DNA from: Perspicuibacillus lycopersici
Lineage (GTDB): Bacteria; Bacillota; Bacilli; Bacillales; Caldibacillaceae
DNA: 64,000 nt
Direction of reading: 5' to 3'
NCBI RefSeq assembly: GCF_025660475.1
Contig: NZ_JAOUSF010000001.1
Coordinates: 1 to 64,000 of the forward strand
In this document: piece by piece, positions 9,133 through 17,549 of the stretch
Layout: each line of letters begins with the position of its first letter
Numbering within the stretch: position 1 is the first letter of the stretch
Program-made: the position numbers and the translations under genes
Notes under the pieces: model-generated
Told to the model about the DNA's origin: nothing
Seen by the model: only the letters and a program-made list of their open reading frames with translations
Databases searched by the model: none

Positions 9133-9936
9133 TTAGACTTCAGTCGATAGCGCACCTCTAGCACCAGCAAATTCCCCATTTTCTAAAATGATCATTTGAT
9201 AGCCTAGCATTTCTTGAAAACTAAGCAGCACTTCTTTTAGCACAGTATTTCCAGCTAATGTACCACCTGAAAAAACAATCGTTTTACTATTTTTCATCTG
9301 TGCTGCACTAGAAGCTAACAAAATGATCGTTTCTCCAATTAACTGTACTAGACTTGCCAACAAATCTTCTTTTAATGCATTTTGTTTATGTGCCTTCCCA
9401 AAGTTAGCCGCAGTTAAATCTGCTAAAATCGGGGGAGAATGCCGATCGTAAATATCTTTTACTAATAAATCAGAACGCTTGTGATCTCCTTTAGCCGCAA
9501 GTTTGATAATCTGATGAAAATCACTTGTGGAAGCTAGCTTTGCTCCTAAACCTATCAAAGTTCCCCCACCTATCCCAGTGCCAAACATTCGTTCATTGTG
9601 ATCCTTTTGGACATGATAAATAGATGTACCTGTCCCAATACTAACAAGTATAAAATCATTGATTACTTCATTCTGTTCCATCAACAATAGACGTACTCCA
9701 TCGACTATTGTCTGAAATTCATCAATCATTATCGACTCATTTCCTAATCTTTCCTTTAAATAGTTTGCCTTTCCCCCGGTTAATTTAAAAATCGCATCTG
9801 AGGCTGACAGTTTTAACCAGTTAACTAGAGTATCGATGTCCTCTACTGGATATGTTTTATAATGAATGCTTCCCTTTTCCTCAAACGCTATTTTTACTAA
9901 AGACCCTCCTGCATCTACCCCTATGCTTCTTCTCAT
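9133..9936 (-). CDS. coaW: Type II pantothenate kinase
   Basis: 267-residue kinase that phosphorylates pantothenate in the first step of coenzyme A synthesis. The ASKHA-fold motifs are visible: GVDAGGSLVKIA (phosphate 1), SIGTGTSIY and GTGIGGGTLIGLG (glycine loops) and FSGGTLAGN (adenosine site). This is the staphylococcal/eukaryote-like type II enzyme, unrelated to CoaA and CoaX, the two pantothenate kinases of B. subtilis; the S. aureus enzyme is known to resist feedback by CoA. ATG 9936 follows GGAGGAAG. It sits between sbcC and the QOR2-like gene on the same strand and may be co-transcribed with sbcDC. Confidence 0.9.
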   Translation of the reverse strand: MRRSIGVDAGGSLVKIAFEEKGSIHYKTYPVEDIDTLVNWLKLSASDAIFKLTGGKANYLKERLGNESIMIDEFQTIVDGVRLLLMEQNEVINDFILVSIGTGTSIYHVQKDHNERMFGTGIGGGTLIGLGAKLASTSDFHQIIKLAAKGDHKRSDLLVKDIYDRHSPPILADLTAANFGKAHKQNALKEDLLASLVQLIGETIILLASSAAQMKNSKTIVFSGGTLAGNTVLKEVLLSFQEMLGYQMIILENGEFAGARGALSTEV

Positions 9937-9983
9937 AAGTTCTTCCTCCGTTCGTACAATAGATAACGAATTGTAATCTTTGT

Positions 9984-12900
9984 TTAATGATAAAATTTAA
10001 ACTCGGTTCTACTACCCTCTTGTGTAGCGATTACCTCCAAACGTACGTCCATTCGTTCTTTTAGTTCCGGTACATGGGAGATAATACCTACTAGTCTACC
10101 ACTACTTTGAATTTCCATTAATGCTTCAATCGCATGATCTAATGATTCTGGATCTAATGTACCAAATCCTTCATCAATAAACATCGTTTCAAGAGAAACT
10201 CCACCAGCATATTCCTGCACTACATCAGCAAGACCAAGTGCAAGTGATAAGGCAGCTTTAAAGCTTTCTCCACCAGATAATGTTTTAACATGACGCTCTT
10301 GACCAGTATATTGGTCATATATGAGCAATTCTAAGCCACTTTGCACATTCCCTTTCGAACGGTCTTTTTTTCGTAACAAGGTGTATCTACCACTTGTCAT
10401 TTTTAATAGTCTTGCATTTGCAAGTTTTAAAATATCATCTAAAAATGAAGCAAGAACATACCTTTCAAATGTAATTCTTTGTGCATTTTGTCCTCGAGCA
10501 ATATCTGCTAAATGTCCGACAAGCTTAAATTCCTCTTCTAAATCTTTTACTTTACTATTTATCGATAAAATAGTGGAATAGATTTCTTGATTTTTCTTCC
10601 AGGTTGATTGTAAATCACTTAATTTAGCTCGCAGTCTGTCTAATTCTGTTTCGGATATTTTTAATCTTTGTTCAAGCTCCTCAATATTTGGCTTTTCACT
10701 ATCTTTTAAGACTAATTCCAGTTGTTCAAGCTGATCAGAAACGGAACGATATTCTTCACGATAGGAAATAATTTCGTTTTCTAATTGTTTCATTTGTTCA
10801 ATCGTCCGTTTCCCATTTTCGTAATCGGTATAGTTTGCAAAGCCTTCTTCATTCATCATATCGACGAATTGTTGCTTTTCTAAAGCTAAATGATTAGAAA
10901 TTTCCGTATACACCACTTCAAGTGTTTCCATTTTACCTGTTATTGCGGAGGCTTGTTCCTTTGCTTCTGCATATTCTTCTTGTGCTTTTTCTAATCTTTT
11001 CCATAATGCTTCTTCCTTTTGGATAGACTGATTCAGTTCTTTCATGAATAATTCCTTAGACTGGATGTTTTTCGGAATACTATCCTTTATTCGTTGAATC
11101 ATAACTTGTTTTTCTGTAATTGCTTTTTCTAATTTTCTTTCCTCTTCATTAATTTGATCTTTCTTCTTAAGTAAACTTTCTATATTTCCCTCTGTCTCTC
11201 GAACGAGCGCAATGGTTCCATCTAATCTCTGAAGTAACTTTTCCCATTCAGCTAATTGGTTATGTTTGGCTTGCAATTCGTTTTTCTTTCGGAGATAAAA
11301 CTCTTCATTATTTTCTATTTCTACAGCCTCTACTTCATGACTTAATTTAGTATAAATTTCCTTTTTCTTTTCTATTATACTATCCATTTCATAAACTAAT
11401 TTTTGCTGTCTGAAGGTAAAATCAGTGACTTCCTTTTCTAAATCATTTAATGTATTACGTACCTCTTTTACTTCTTCCTCGGTTGGAAGTTCCTCATGCT
11501 GGATTGCTTTTTTCGGATGATGAATAGAGCCACATACTGGACATTCCTCACCTTCGGTTAACACTTTCGCCAATAATGCTGCTTGTCCTTGAACCCATTT
11601 TTTATCGACTATTTCAGCGAGTATTTTTTGATCTTCTAAGCGTCTTTTTAATAATTCTCCTTCTGCATCGGTTTTTGTCTTTGAAATCTGCAGTTGTTTG
11701 AAATTATTATCTAATGTTAATAATGATTTACTTTGTTCAAGCACATTTTTTAATTGATCCAATTGCATTTTAGCTTCGAGCCTTTTGTATTTCAACTGTT
11801 CTAAGCTTTCCTTTTGCTCCTGTAAAACTTCTAATTTTGCTTTATTTTTCGCAATTGCTTCATCAACTTGATATGCTGATTGATGAATTTTTTCCAGTTG
11901 ACGCTTTAATTCCGTAAATTCCTCAACCCAACCTGAATAAGCAAAAACATCCTCTTGCATGCTTTTAAGTTTTTGAACGTATTCACTTGCTTCTTTTCTC
12001 TCTTGTTCTTTTCCCTTTTCTTCCTGAAGTATTTTCTCTTTCTGAGCTAATTGTTGCTTCTGGTCGTTGATTTTTTCATTTAATTGATTGATTTGTTTTG
12101 CCTTTTCATCTAAATCACGCTTAAGACTATGACATTTTAGCTCTTGTTGTAATAATTTTTCTGCTTTCTGAGCCTTTTCAATCGTTTGTTGTTTTTCTTG
12201 AATGATTGGCTCCTTTTCATCTAATTGGATTTTCCATACTTCCAATTGCTCCTTACGCTTAATGGTTTCTAATATTTGGGTAGCTTGAATCCATTGCGTA
12301 TGAAGTGTATCCCGCTCTTTTTCCTTATCTTGCACTAGCTTAGTATCTGATTTTATTTGGGAAACCTTTCGATCTATTTCCTCTTCAAGTAAGGATATAA
12401 TGATCACTTCATTAATCTCTTCACTAAGTAATTGATTCCGTAATTCTTCATTATTATTTGCATCAATCATTCGCATAAGGTCTAATTTTTGTCTAGAAAA
12501 TTGACCTACCTGCTCTCTTAATAAAGAAGCTTGATCTTTTAATGCCTCTTCTACTTTTTTATAGGCAAAGGTATGAAATAATCGTTGTAAAATTATCTCC
12601 TTTTCTTTACTCTCCGAAACTAATAGCTTCCGAAATTCGCCTTGTGGGATCATTAATATTTGCCGAAATTGATTGACATCAATTTGCATAATTTCTTTTA
12701 TTTTTTCATCGACTTCCTTGACGTTAGAGCCAATAATCTGTTTCTCTCCATTTTCGACAAGATACAATTCCGCCTTTGCATTGACGGTCGTATATCCTTC
12801 ACCTCTCGTTTTCTTCTTCTCTTGTTGAGGTGCACGCCAAATATAATATTGTTTCCCGCGTAGTTCAAATTGTAAGGAAACCTCTGTTTGTATATCTTCA

Positions 12901-13115
12901 TCCGAAAATTGACTTCGTAAATCTGGACCAACACGATCCTCTCCACTAGCTCTTCCATAAATGGCATAACTTATTCCGTCAAAAATGGTCGTTTTTCCAG
13001 CACCAGTCTTTCCGGAAATAACAAACATCGTATGATTTCCTAGTTGTCTAAAATCGATAATTTCTTGATTGGCATACGGACCAAATGCTTGCATCATGAG
13101 TACGATTGGTTTCAA
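9984..13115 (-). CDS. sbcC: Exonuclease SbcCD subunit C (SMC-like ATPase)
   Basis: 1043-residue Rad50-like subunit of the SbcCD nuclease, which cleaves hairpins and processes protein-blocked DNA ends. The N-terminal ATPase lobe has GKTGAGKTTIFDG (about 33-45) and the C-terminal lobe has LSGGESFKAALSLALGLADV (signature) and FIDEGFGTLDPESL (Walker B and D-loop). Between them lie two very long charged coiled-coil arms separated by the zinc hook CPVCG near residue 520. The start is TTG overlapping the sbcD stop in TTGA, with GGAGGG seven bases upstream, indicating translational coupling. The upstream LexA-type box suggests SOS induction of the pair. Confidence 0.95.
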   Translation of the reverse strand: MKPIVLMMQAFGPYANQEIIDFRQLGNHTMFVISGKTGAGKTTIFDGISYAIYGRASGEDRVGPDLRSQFSDEDIQTEVSLQFELRGKQYYIWRAPQQEKKKTRGEGYTTVNAKAELYLVENGEKQIIGSNVKEVDEKIKEIMQIDVNQFRQILMIPQGEFRKLLVSESKEKEIILQRLFHTFAYKKVEEALKDQASLLREQVGQFSRQKLDLMRMIDANNNEELRNQLLSEEINEVIIISLLEEEIDRKVSQIKSDTKLVQDKEKERDTLHTQWIQATQILETIKRKEQLEVWKIQLDEKEPIIQEKQQTIEKAQKAEKLLQQELKCHSLKRDLDEKAKQINQLNEKINDQKQQLAQKEKILQEEKGKEQERKEASEYVQKLKSMQEDVFAYSGWVEEFTELKRQLEKIHQSAYQVDEAIAKNKAKLEVLQEQKESLEQLKYKRLEAKMQLDQLKNVLEQSKSLLTLDNNFKQLQISKTKTDAEGELLKRRLEDQKILAEIVDKKWVQGQAALLAKVLTEGEECPVCGSIHHPKKAIQHEELPTEEEVKEVRNTLNDLEKEVTDFTFRQQKLVYEMDSIIEKKKEIYTKLSHEVEAVEIENNEEFYLRKKNELQAKHNQLAEWEKLLQRLDGTIALVRETEGNIESLLKKKDQINEEERKLEKAITEKQVMIQRIKDSIPKNIQSKELFMKELNQSIQKEEALWKRLEKAQEEYAEAKEQASAITGKMETLEVVYTEISNHLALEKQQFVDMMNEEGFANYTDYENGKRTIEQMKQLENEIISYREEYRSVSDQLEQLELVLKDSEKPNIEELEQRLKISETELDRLRAKLSDLQSTWKKNQEIYSTILSINSKVKDLEEEFKLVGHLADIARGQNAQRITFERYVLASFLDDILKLANARLLKMTSGRYTLLRKKDRSKGNVQSGLELLIYDQYTGQERHVKTLSGGESFKAALSLALGLADVVQEYAGGVSLETMFIDEGFGTLDPESLDHAIEALMEIQSSGRLVGIISHVPELKERMDVRLEVIATQEGSRTEFKFYH

Positions 13116-14257
13116 AGGATTCCCTCCTCCTTTTTCACTTTATCGATAGTTTTAATCATTATTTTTTCTTTTTCATCTGTAAATTTTGCTGTTGTAATAT
13201 CTTCATAAAATTGTTTAAACAGCTCTAACTCGTTTTTCCGTTCGGTAATTTGCTGAATTGTTTGCTTTTCCTTTGCATCAACTAAGTCTATTTTTCTTTC
13301 TAAATGAAGAATATTCGGGTAGATTTGTCGCAATTTATTCATCGGGTCGATTATCGATCCCTCATCCTTTAATATTACTTTTATATAATCTTCTACATTT
13401 TGTGATTGAAAATATTGCGGGTCTAATAATTCATCCATGTACCCAGAAATTTCTCGCATATCTCGCTTCGGAATTAATTTTTCCTCTCTTTCCGATAAGT
13501 TACTATTTTCGTCGATTTCTACAATACGGACAATTTTTCTTTGCGTACTCTCTGAAAAGGAGTACTTTAATAGTGACCCAGAATATTTAATCGTTGGATG
13601 TTTTATTGCATCCGGACTATGAAGATGACCTAATGCAGTATATGCAAATGGGGAAAAGCTATCGACCGATACCATTCCGCTACCACCTACAGATAATGTT
13701 CGTTCCGATTCTGTCGTTTTACCACCTGCTACAAAGGCATGTCCAATAAAAATATTTGGGACGTCTAATTGGATTGTTTCTTCCATTTTTCCGACCAATC
13801 GCTTCATAGCATCCTCATGAGAATGAATTGTATCATCATCATATAAATTGCGGACAATTCCAGGCTCCATATATGGCATTAAATAAAAATTAACTCCTTT
13901 AATAGAAATTGGCTGAAATAAATGTTCACCAAGTTTTCCTTCAATATATAAATGGTTTTTCCGATACCAAGTAGATCCAAAAGCCAATCGCTCACCACTA
14001 TCATGATTTCCAGATATAGCAAGTATTGGTATATTTCTAACCACATTTATTTCATAGAAATATTTATTTAATAATTCTACTGCATCCGTAGGCGGAACGG
14101 AGCGATCATATAAATCCCCTGCAATAACTACTGCATCTGGATTTTCTCTATCAATTATTTTCATGAGCGCTTGTAAAATATATTCTTGTTCTTCGGTCAT
14201 ATAAATTCCATGGACGAGCTTACCTAAATGCCAATCGGCAGTATGAATGAATTTCAT
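13112..14257 (-). CDS. sbcD: Exonuclease SbcCD subunit D (nuclease)
   Basis: 381-residue Mre11-like calcineurin-type phosphoesterase and partner of SbcC. The metal-binding motifs are in order: HTADWHLG (residues 5-12), GDLYDR (about 47-52), GNHDS (about 81-85), GHAFVAGG (about 167) and LGHLHSPD (about 206). ATG 14257 is about 12 bases after AGGAGGT, slightly long spacing; no better in-frame start is seen. It is the first gene of an sbcD-sbcC unit whose reading frames overlap by four bases. Confidence 0.95.
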   Translation of the reverse strand: MKFIHTADWHLGKLVHGIYMTEEQEYILQALMKIIDRENPDAVVIAGDLYDRSVPPTDAVELLNKYFYEINVVRNIPILAISGNHDSGERLAFGSTWYRKNHLYIEGKLGEHLFQPISIKGVNFYLMPYMEPGIVRNLYDDDTIHSHEDAMKRLVGKMEETIQLDVPNIFIGHAFVAGGKTTESERTLSVGGSGMVSVDSFSPFAYTALGHLHSPDAIKHPTIKYSGSLLKYSFSESTQRKIVRIVEIDENSNLSEREEKLIPKRDMREISGYMDELLDPQYFQSQNVEDYIKVILKDEGSIIDPMNKLRQIYPNILHLERKIDLVDAKEKQTIQQITERKNELELFKQFYEDITTAKFTDEKEKIMIKTIDKVKKEEGIL

Positions 14258-14633
14258 TTTTCAATGAATACCTCCTAATCAAAATTCGAACATTTGTTCC
14301 TTCTATTTTAACAGACTTTCAGCATTTTTTCTAGAACAAAGCATAGTTTACACTCGTAATTTCATTTCGTTCACCTACAATGATAAAATACTGTAGTATC
14401 ACGTATAGAAAGTCGTATCCTATTATAATAATTTGCCTCTGTCAAACATTATTCTCTTTTTCCATTTATAATGACAATTGGTAACTTTGTTTCTATAGAC
14501 CCACTTCATTTTTTTTGATATGCTATAAAACGCAATTAAATTTGAGCAGATTTTTCTATTACTATTTTATACATAACACTCGTTTATTCAATATAAACTA
14601 ATGATTGGTTTGTACTAGATGGGGGAATGAACA
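14258..14633. other. Divergent intergenic region sbcD / cation efflux gene
   Basis: 376 AT-rich bases between divergently read genes, so it must hold both promoters. The only clear element is the LexA-type dyad at 14287-14300 on the sbcD side. TAAAAT on the minus strand just upstream of that dyad is a possible -10 of sbcD. No RNA gene or riboswitch (for example a manganese-type element) was recognised on the other side. Confidence 0.5.
14287..14300 (-). promoter_or_regulatory. Putative LexA (SOS) box of sbcDC
   Basis: CGAACATTTGTTCC matches the Bacillus LexA consensus CGAAC-N4-GTTCG in nine of ten positions. It lies about 30 bases upstream of the sbcD start, just after a possible TAAAAT -10 element, where repressor binding would block transcription. 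Confidence 0.75.
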
Positions 14634-15500
14634 TTGAATGATTTTGAGGACTTAAAATCGGGTGAGAAAGGTGTTTGGCTAAGTATTATTGCCTACCTTA
14701 CCCTTTCTATAGTGAAAATAAGTGTTGCCTATATAGGAAATTCGGAAGCTTTACGCGCCGATGGTTTAAATAATGCAACAGATGTTATTGGTTCCATTGC
14801 TATTTTAATCGGGTTAAAAATAGCAAGTAAGCCACCAGACGATAATCACCATTACGGTCATTATCGTGCAGAAACCATTGCTTCCTTAATTGCTTCCATT
14901 ATTATGTTTATCGTTGGTATGGAAGTACTAATCGGTTCTATTTCCAGAGTGTTAGACGGAAATCACGTTTCCCCAGATTTGTTAACCGCTTGGATTGCTG
15001 GATTTAGTGCACTATTTATGTTTTTCGTCTATCGATACAATCTAAAGCTGGCAAAAAAAATTAACAGTCAAGGTCTTTTGGCAGCCGCTTACGATAATCG
15101 GTCCGATGCACTTGTCAGTGTAGGTGCAATTGCGGGGATTATTGGGGGACAATTTCAGCTATTTTGGCTAGACCCATTAGCAGCGGTTGTCGTTGGCGTT
15201 GTTATTATTAAAACGGCTTGGGATATATTACGAAATACGATTTATTTCTTAACGGACGGATATGATGAAGAGAGAATTACACAAGTAGTTGAAACAATTA
15301 CAAAGACTGAAGGTGTACTGACCGTTAAAGAGGTCCGTGCCCGAATGCTTGGAAATCGTACTTTTTTAGATGCAACTATTGGTGTGGATCCAAAATTAAC
15401 GGTTGCAGAAAGTCATAAAATTACCGAGGATATTGAAAAGGTATTAGAAAGTAAATATGGTATCCCGAATGTATTAGTCCATACAGAGCCAGTAGATTAA
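14634..15500 (+). CDS. Cation diffusion facilitator, probable Mn2+ efflux (MneP/MneS-like)
   Basis: 288-residue CDF-family metal/proton antiporter with about six membrane helices in residues 12-200 and a cytosolic ferredoxin-like C-terminal domain. The metal-site aspartates are in ADGLNNATD (helix 2) and DNRSDALVS (helix 5). The loop with DDNHHYGHYRAET is typical of the group. Similarity in layout and motifs is to the B. subtilis manganese exporters MneP (YdfM) and MneS (YeaB), so Mn2+ is the likely substrate, but the metal cannot be fixed from sequence alone. The start is TTG, seven bases after GGGGGA; the nearby ATG opens a five-codon frame only. A bidirectional terminator follows. Confidence 0.88.
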   Translation: MNDFEDLKSGEKGVWLSIIAYLTLSIVKISVAYIGNSEALRADGLNNATDVIGSIAILIGLKIASKPPDDNHHYGHYRAETIASLIASIIMFIVGMEVLIGSISRVLDGNHVSPDLLTAWIAGFSALFMFFVYRYNLKLAKKINSQGLLAAAYDNRSDALVSVGAIAGIIGGQFQLFWLDPLAAVVVGVVIIKTAWDILRNTIYFLTDGYDEERITQVVETITKTEGVLTVKEVRARMLGNRTFLDATIGVDPKLTVAESHKITEDIEKVLESKYGIPNVLVHTEPVD

Positions 15501-15540
15501 CTTCAGATAACTACTATATGAATCCTTCTTATTTAAAACA

Positions 15541-15583
15541 AAGAAAAAACCAACCATTTTTTATTACGGTTGGTTTTTCTTTA
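15541..15583. terminator. Bidirectional terminator
   Basis: AACCAACC (15548-15555) pairs with GGTTGGTT (15568-15575). A-rich and T-rich flanks extend the stem and supply a U run on both strands. It serves the plus-strand efflux gene and the minus-strand YvrJ-type gene that converge here. Confidence 0.88.
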
Positions 15584-15587
15584 TAGA

Positions 15588-15728
15588 CTATACCTTTGCA
15601 ATATGCTCAGCAAGTTGTTCAATCGAATGAACCACTTGATCCAGTTTAACCTCGATACGATATAAAAGGATTAAAGTGACTACAATCGGAAAACCTACTT
15701 CACTTACAAAAGGTAAAATTTCATTCAC
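15588..15728 (-). CDS. YvrJ-family small protein
   Basis: 46-residue protein starting MNEILPFVSEVGFPIVVTLI, then LLYRIEVKLDQVVHSIEQLA: one membrane helix followed by an amphipathic helix. The VGFPIxVTxxLLxRxExKL pattern is the YvrJ family. The start is GTG after GGGGGA with normal spacing. It is the last gene of a three-gene group with DUF2922 and DUF1659 proteins, an association I recall as common in Bacillaceae. The function is unknown. Confidence 0.85.
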   Translation of the reverse strand: MNEILPFVSEVGFPIVVTLILLYRIEVKLDQVVHSIEQLAEHIAKV

Positions 15729-15825
15729 ACTAGTTCCCCCTTCCACCACTTCCTCATTTATCAACAACTTGCACTGGAGAAAAGCTGGTACTGTTTATGT
15801 ACCAGCATACTTCTAGACGTTACGA

Positions 15826-16041
15826 TTAATATTCAAATACATTTATATTACGCTCTATTAAACGTGCTTCTTTCACGGATACAATCGGTCCGCTTTCTGT
15901 GAGAAAAATATTAGACTGAATTAATTGCTCCATCGCTGCCTGAATCTCTGAAGCTAGTAAATCTTCCTTCGGATCATTAATAATGATGCGGATCGTTTTT
16001 CCTAGTTCCGTTAGAAAATGAAGCTCCAATGTTTGTTCCAA
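15826..16041 (-). CDS. DUF2922 family protein
   Basis: 71-residue soluble protein beginning MEQTLELHFLTELGKT, with IRIINDPKEDL and a C-terminal VKEARLIERN segment, matching the small DUF2922 proteins found beside DUF1659 genes. The start is placed at TTG 16041: the near-perfect Shine-Dalgarno GGAGGTGATTCC lies eight bases upstream and the resulting N-terminus fits the family, whereas the longer GTG start at 16050 overlaps the ribosome site. The function is unknown. Spacing to the DUF1659 gene is about 30 bases. Confidence 0.82.
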   Translation of the reverse strand: MEQTLELHFLTELGKTIRIIINDPKEDLLASEIQAAMEQLIQSNIFLTESGPIVSVKEARLIERNINVFEY

Positions 16042-16073
16042 AGGAATCACCTCCTCCTCTTTTTGTTACGTTA

Positions 16074-16292
16074 TTATTCATAGATTTCTGTTTTGTCGCT
16101 TCTTTCGATTGCCAATAATGGCAGACTGGTTAAAGAAGCAATTGCTTGTGCTGCGGCAAAGATTTGGTCTGCTGTAGCATTTAAATTGATATTGTTGTAG
16201 CTTTTCGCTTTTAACACCACATCTCCATTTTCATCAAGTCCTGCATCATAAACTAAGCGAACAGTTGAATCTACTAAATTTGCTAATGCCAT
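16074..16292 (-). CDS. DUF1659 family protein
   Basis: 72-residue protein starting MALANLVDSTVRLVYDAGLD, with KSYNNINLNATADQIFAAA and a C-terminal SLPLLAIERSDKTEI. The RLVYDxG and KSYNNI segments and the length identify DUF1659. ATG 16292 is eight bases after GGGAGGAGG; the alternative GTG at 16301 overlaps that site. It is the first gene of the DUF1659-DUF2922-YvrJ unit, probably co-transcribed toward the terminator near 15.56 kb. The function is unknown. Confidence 0.82.
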   Translation of the reverse strand: MALANLVDSTVRLVYDAGLDENGDVVLKAKSYNNINLNATADQIFAAAQAIASLTSLPLLAIERSDKTEIYE

Positions 16293-16485
16293 TGTGACCA
16301 CCTCCTCCCTTCACTTATGTTATAGTGAATTTTTATAAAAATGGACAATGGAATGTGAAGAAATATAAACTTCCCATTCTTCGAAAGAATGGATATTCAA
16401 ATCTTGCAGATGTACAAGCAAACTCGGTATAATGGGTAGTGATAATACATAATGTGATTCATGTGCGGATATAGGGGTGAAGTTA

Positions 16486-16914
16486 ATGTTAGAAGGTCCA
16501 TTTTTATGGTTCATTTTACTTTGGGTATTCTTCCTTCCAGTCTTGTTCGGCATTGGTGGCTTTTTCATGTTTCGCAAATTCTTGAAAAAATTGCCAAAAG
16601 AAGACGGAAAATCAGATATGGATTGGGAAATTTATTACGTAGAAAAAACGAAAAATTTATGGGGAAAAGACCAGCTATCTTTATTAAATGAGCTAGTTAG
16701 CCCAGTACCAGAACTATTTCGGGATGTAGCAAGACAAAAAATTGCAGGGAAAATCGGAGAAATTGCTTTAAAAGAAAGAGCGAAAAAAATTACAATCGAC
16801 ATAATTATTAGAGGGTATATTATTGCAACACCAAAACGCGATCATAAGTTTTTACGAAAAAAACTGGCAGAATTAAATATAAGCACAGATCAATACGAAC
16901 AATTATTCAATTAA
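16486..16914 (+). CDS. yneK: DUF2621 membrane-anchored protein (YneK)
   Basis: 142 residues: an N-terminal membrane helix (about 6-27, WFILLWVFFLPVLFGIGGFF) and a basic cytosolic domain with MDWEIYYVEKT, VPELFRDVARQKIAGKIGE and ATPKRDHKFLRK. The last two motifs mark the DUF2621/YneK family, a protein of unknown function. In B. subtilis yneK lies beside the ccdA-yneI-yneJ genes, as here. ATG 16486 follows GGGGTGA; the GTG at 16477 overlaps that site. It converges with ccdC through a shared terminator. Confidence 0.82.
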   Translation: MLEGPFLWFILLWVFFLPVLFGIGGFFMFRKFLKKLPKEDGKSDMDWEIYYVEKTKNLWGKDQLSLLNELVSPVPELFRDVARQKIAGKIGEIALKERAKKITIDIIIRGYIIATPKRDHKFLRKKLAELNISTDQYEQLFN

Positions 16915-16949
16915 AAATATCGTTTACCTTCGATTACTCGAAAAAATTT

Positions 16950-16978
16950 ACCCCCCTAGATCATTGGATCAGGGGGGT
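16950..16978. terminator. Bidirectional terminator yneK / ccdC
   Basis: ACCCCCC (16950-16956) pairs with GGGGGGT (16972-16978), extended inward by GATC pairs. TTTT follows on the plus strand and TAAATTTTTT on the minus strand. Confidence 0.88.
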
Positions 16979-17004
16979 TTTACTGCATATGATGAAAAAC
17001 TAAT

Positions 17005-17463
17005 TTAATGTAGCGTCGCTGCAATTTTCCGGTATTGCATAAACATCGCAACACGCCAAGGGACTATCATAGCGAATGCTAACAGCCAAAACATACCTGC
17101 TAATTCTCCATAATCTATCGTGTCACTTAAATAATATTTCAATACGGTGCGGATAACCAGTAAACCGATAAGGATAAAGATAAATGCCTTTGATTTCTTT
17201 AAATAAATATCTGAATCAACTACTTCAAAACCTGAGGTTTTAATTAAGAATATCGAAAAGAATAAACCTAAAACCACTGCCTCCAACATCTCCATTAAAT
17301 TTAAGCGAAACATCGGAAAAATATACATAAGTGCACCAGTGCTCATCATAACTGGTGGTATTAATATTTTCTTCACTGAAGCAGGTTTGTCCGAAGCTTT
17401 GGAACGTATAAAGATTAGTGCAACACTCATAAATAAAGCGAAAATAAATGCTACAATTTCCAT
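17005..17463 (-). CDS. ccdC: Cytochrome c biogenesis protein CcdC
   Basis: About 153 residues with four or five membrane helices and short loops. It matches B. subtilis CcdC (YneJ) in length, in the KASDKPASVKKILIPPVMMS segment and in the C-terminal WRVAMFMQYRK. The protein lies next to the thiol reductant carrier CcdA; in B. subtilis mutation of ccdC does not clearly abolish cytochrome c, so its role is loosely defined. The start is ATG 17463, downstream of AGAAAGGA; an upstream in-frame ATG at 17484 lacks a ribosome site. The response-regulator-like ccdB (yneI), which separates ccdA and ccdC in B. subtilis, is absent. Confidence 0.85.
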   Translation of the reverse strand: MEIVAFIFALFMSVALIFIRSKASDKPASVKKILIPPVMMSTGALMYIFPMFRLNLMEMLEAVVLGLFFSIFLIKTSGFEVVDSDIYLKKSKAFIFILIGLLVIRTVLKYYLSDTIDYGELAGMFWLLAFAMIVPWRVAMFMQYRKIAATLH

Positions 17464-17549
17464 GATGAATAATCCTTTCTCCATAAATCGTATGTAAAAA
17501 ATAGAGTAAACTACATATGTTAATTGGACAAAGCTATGTAAAAATAATT

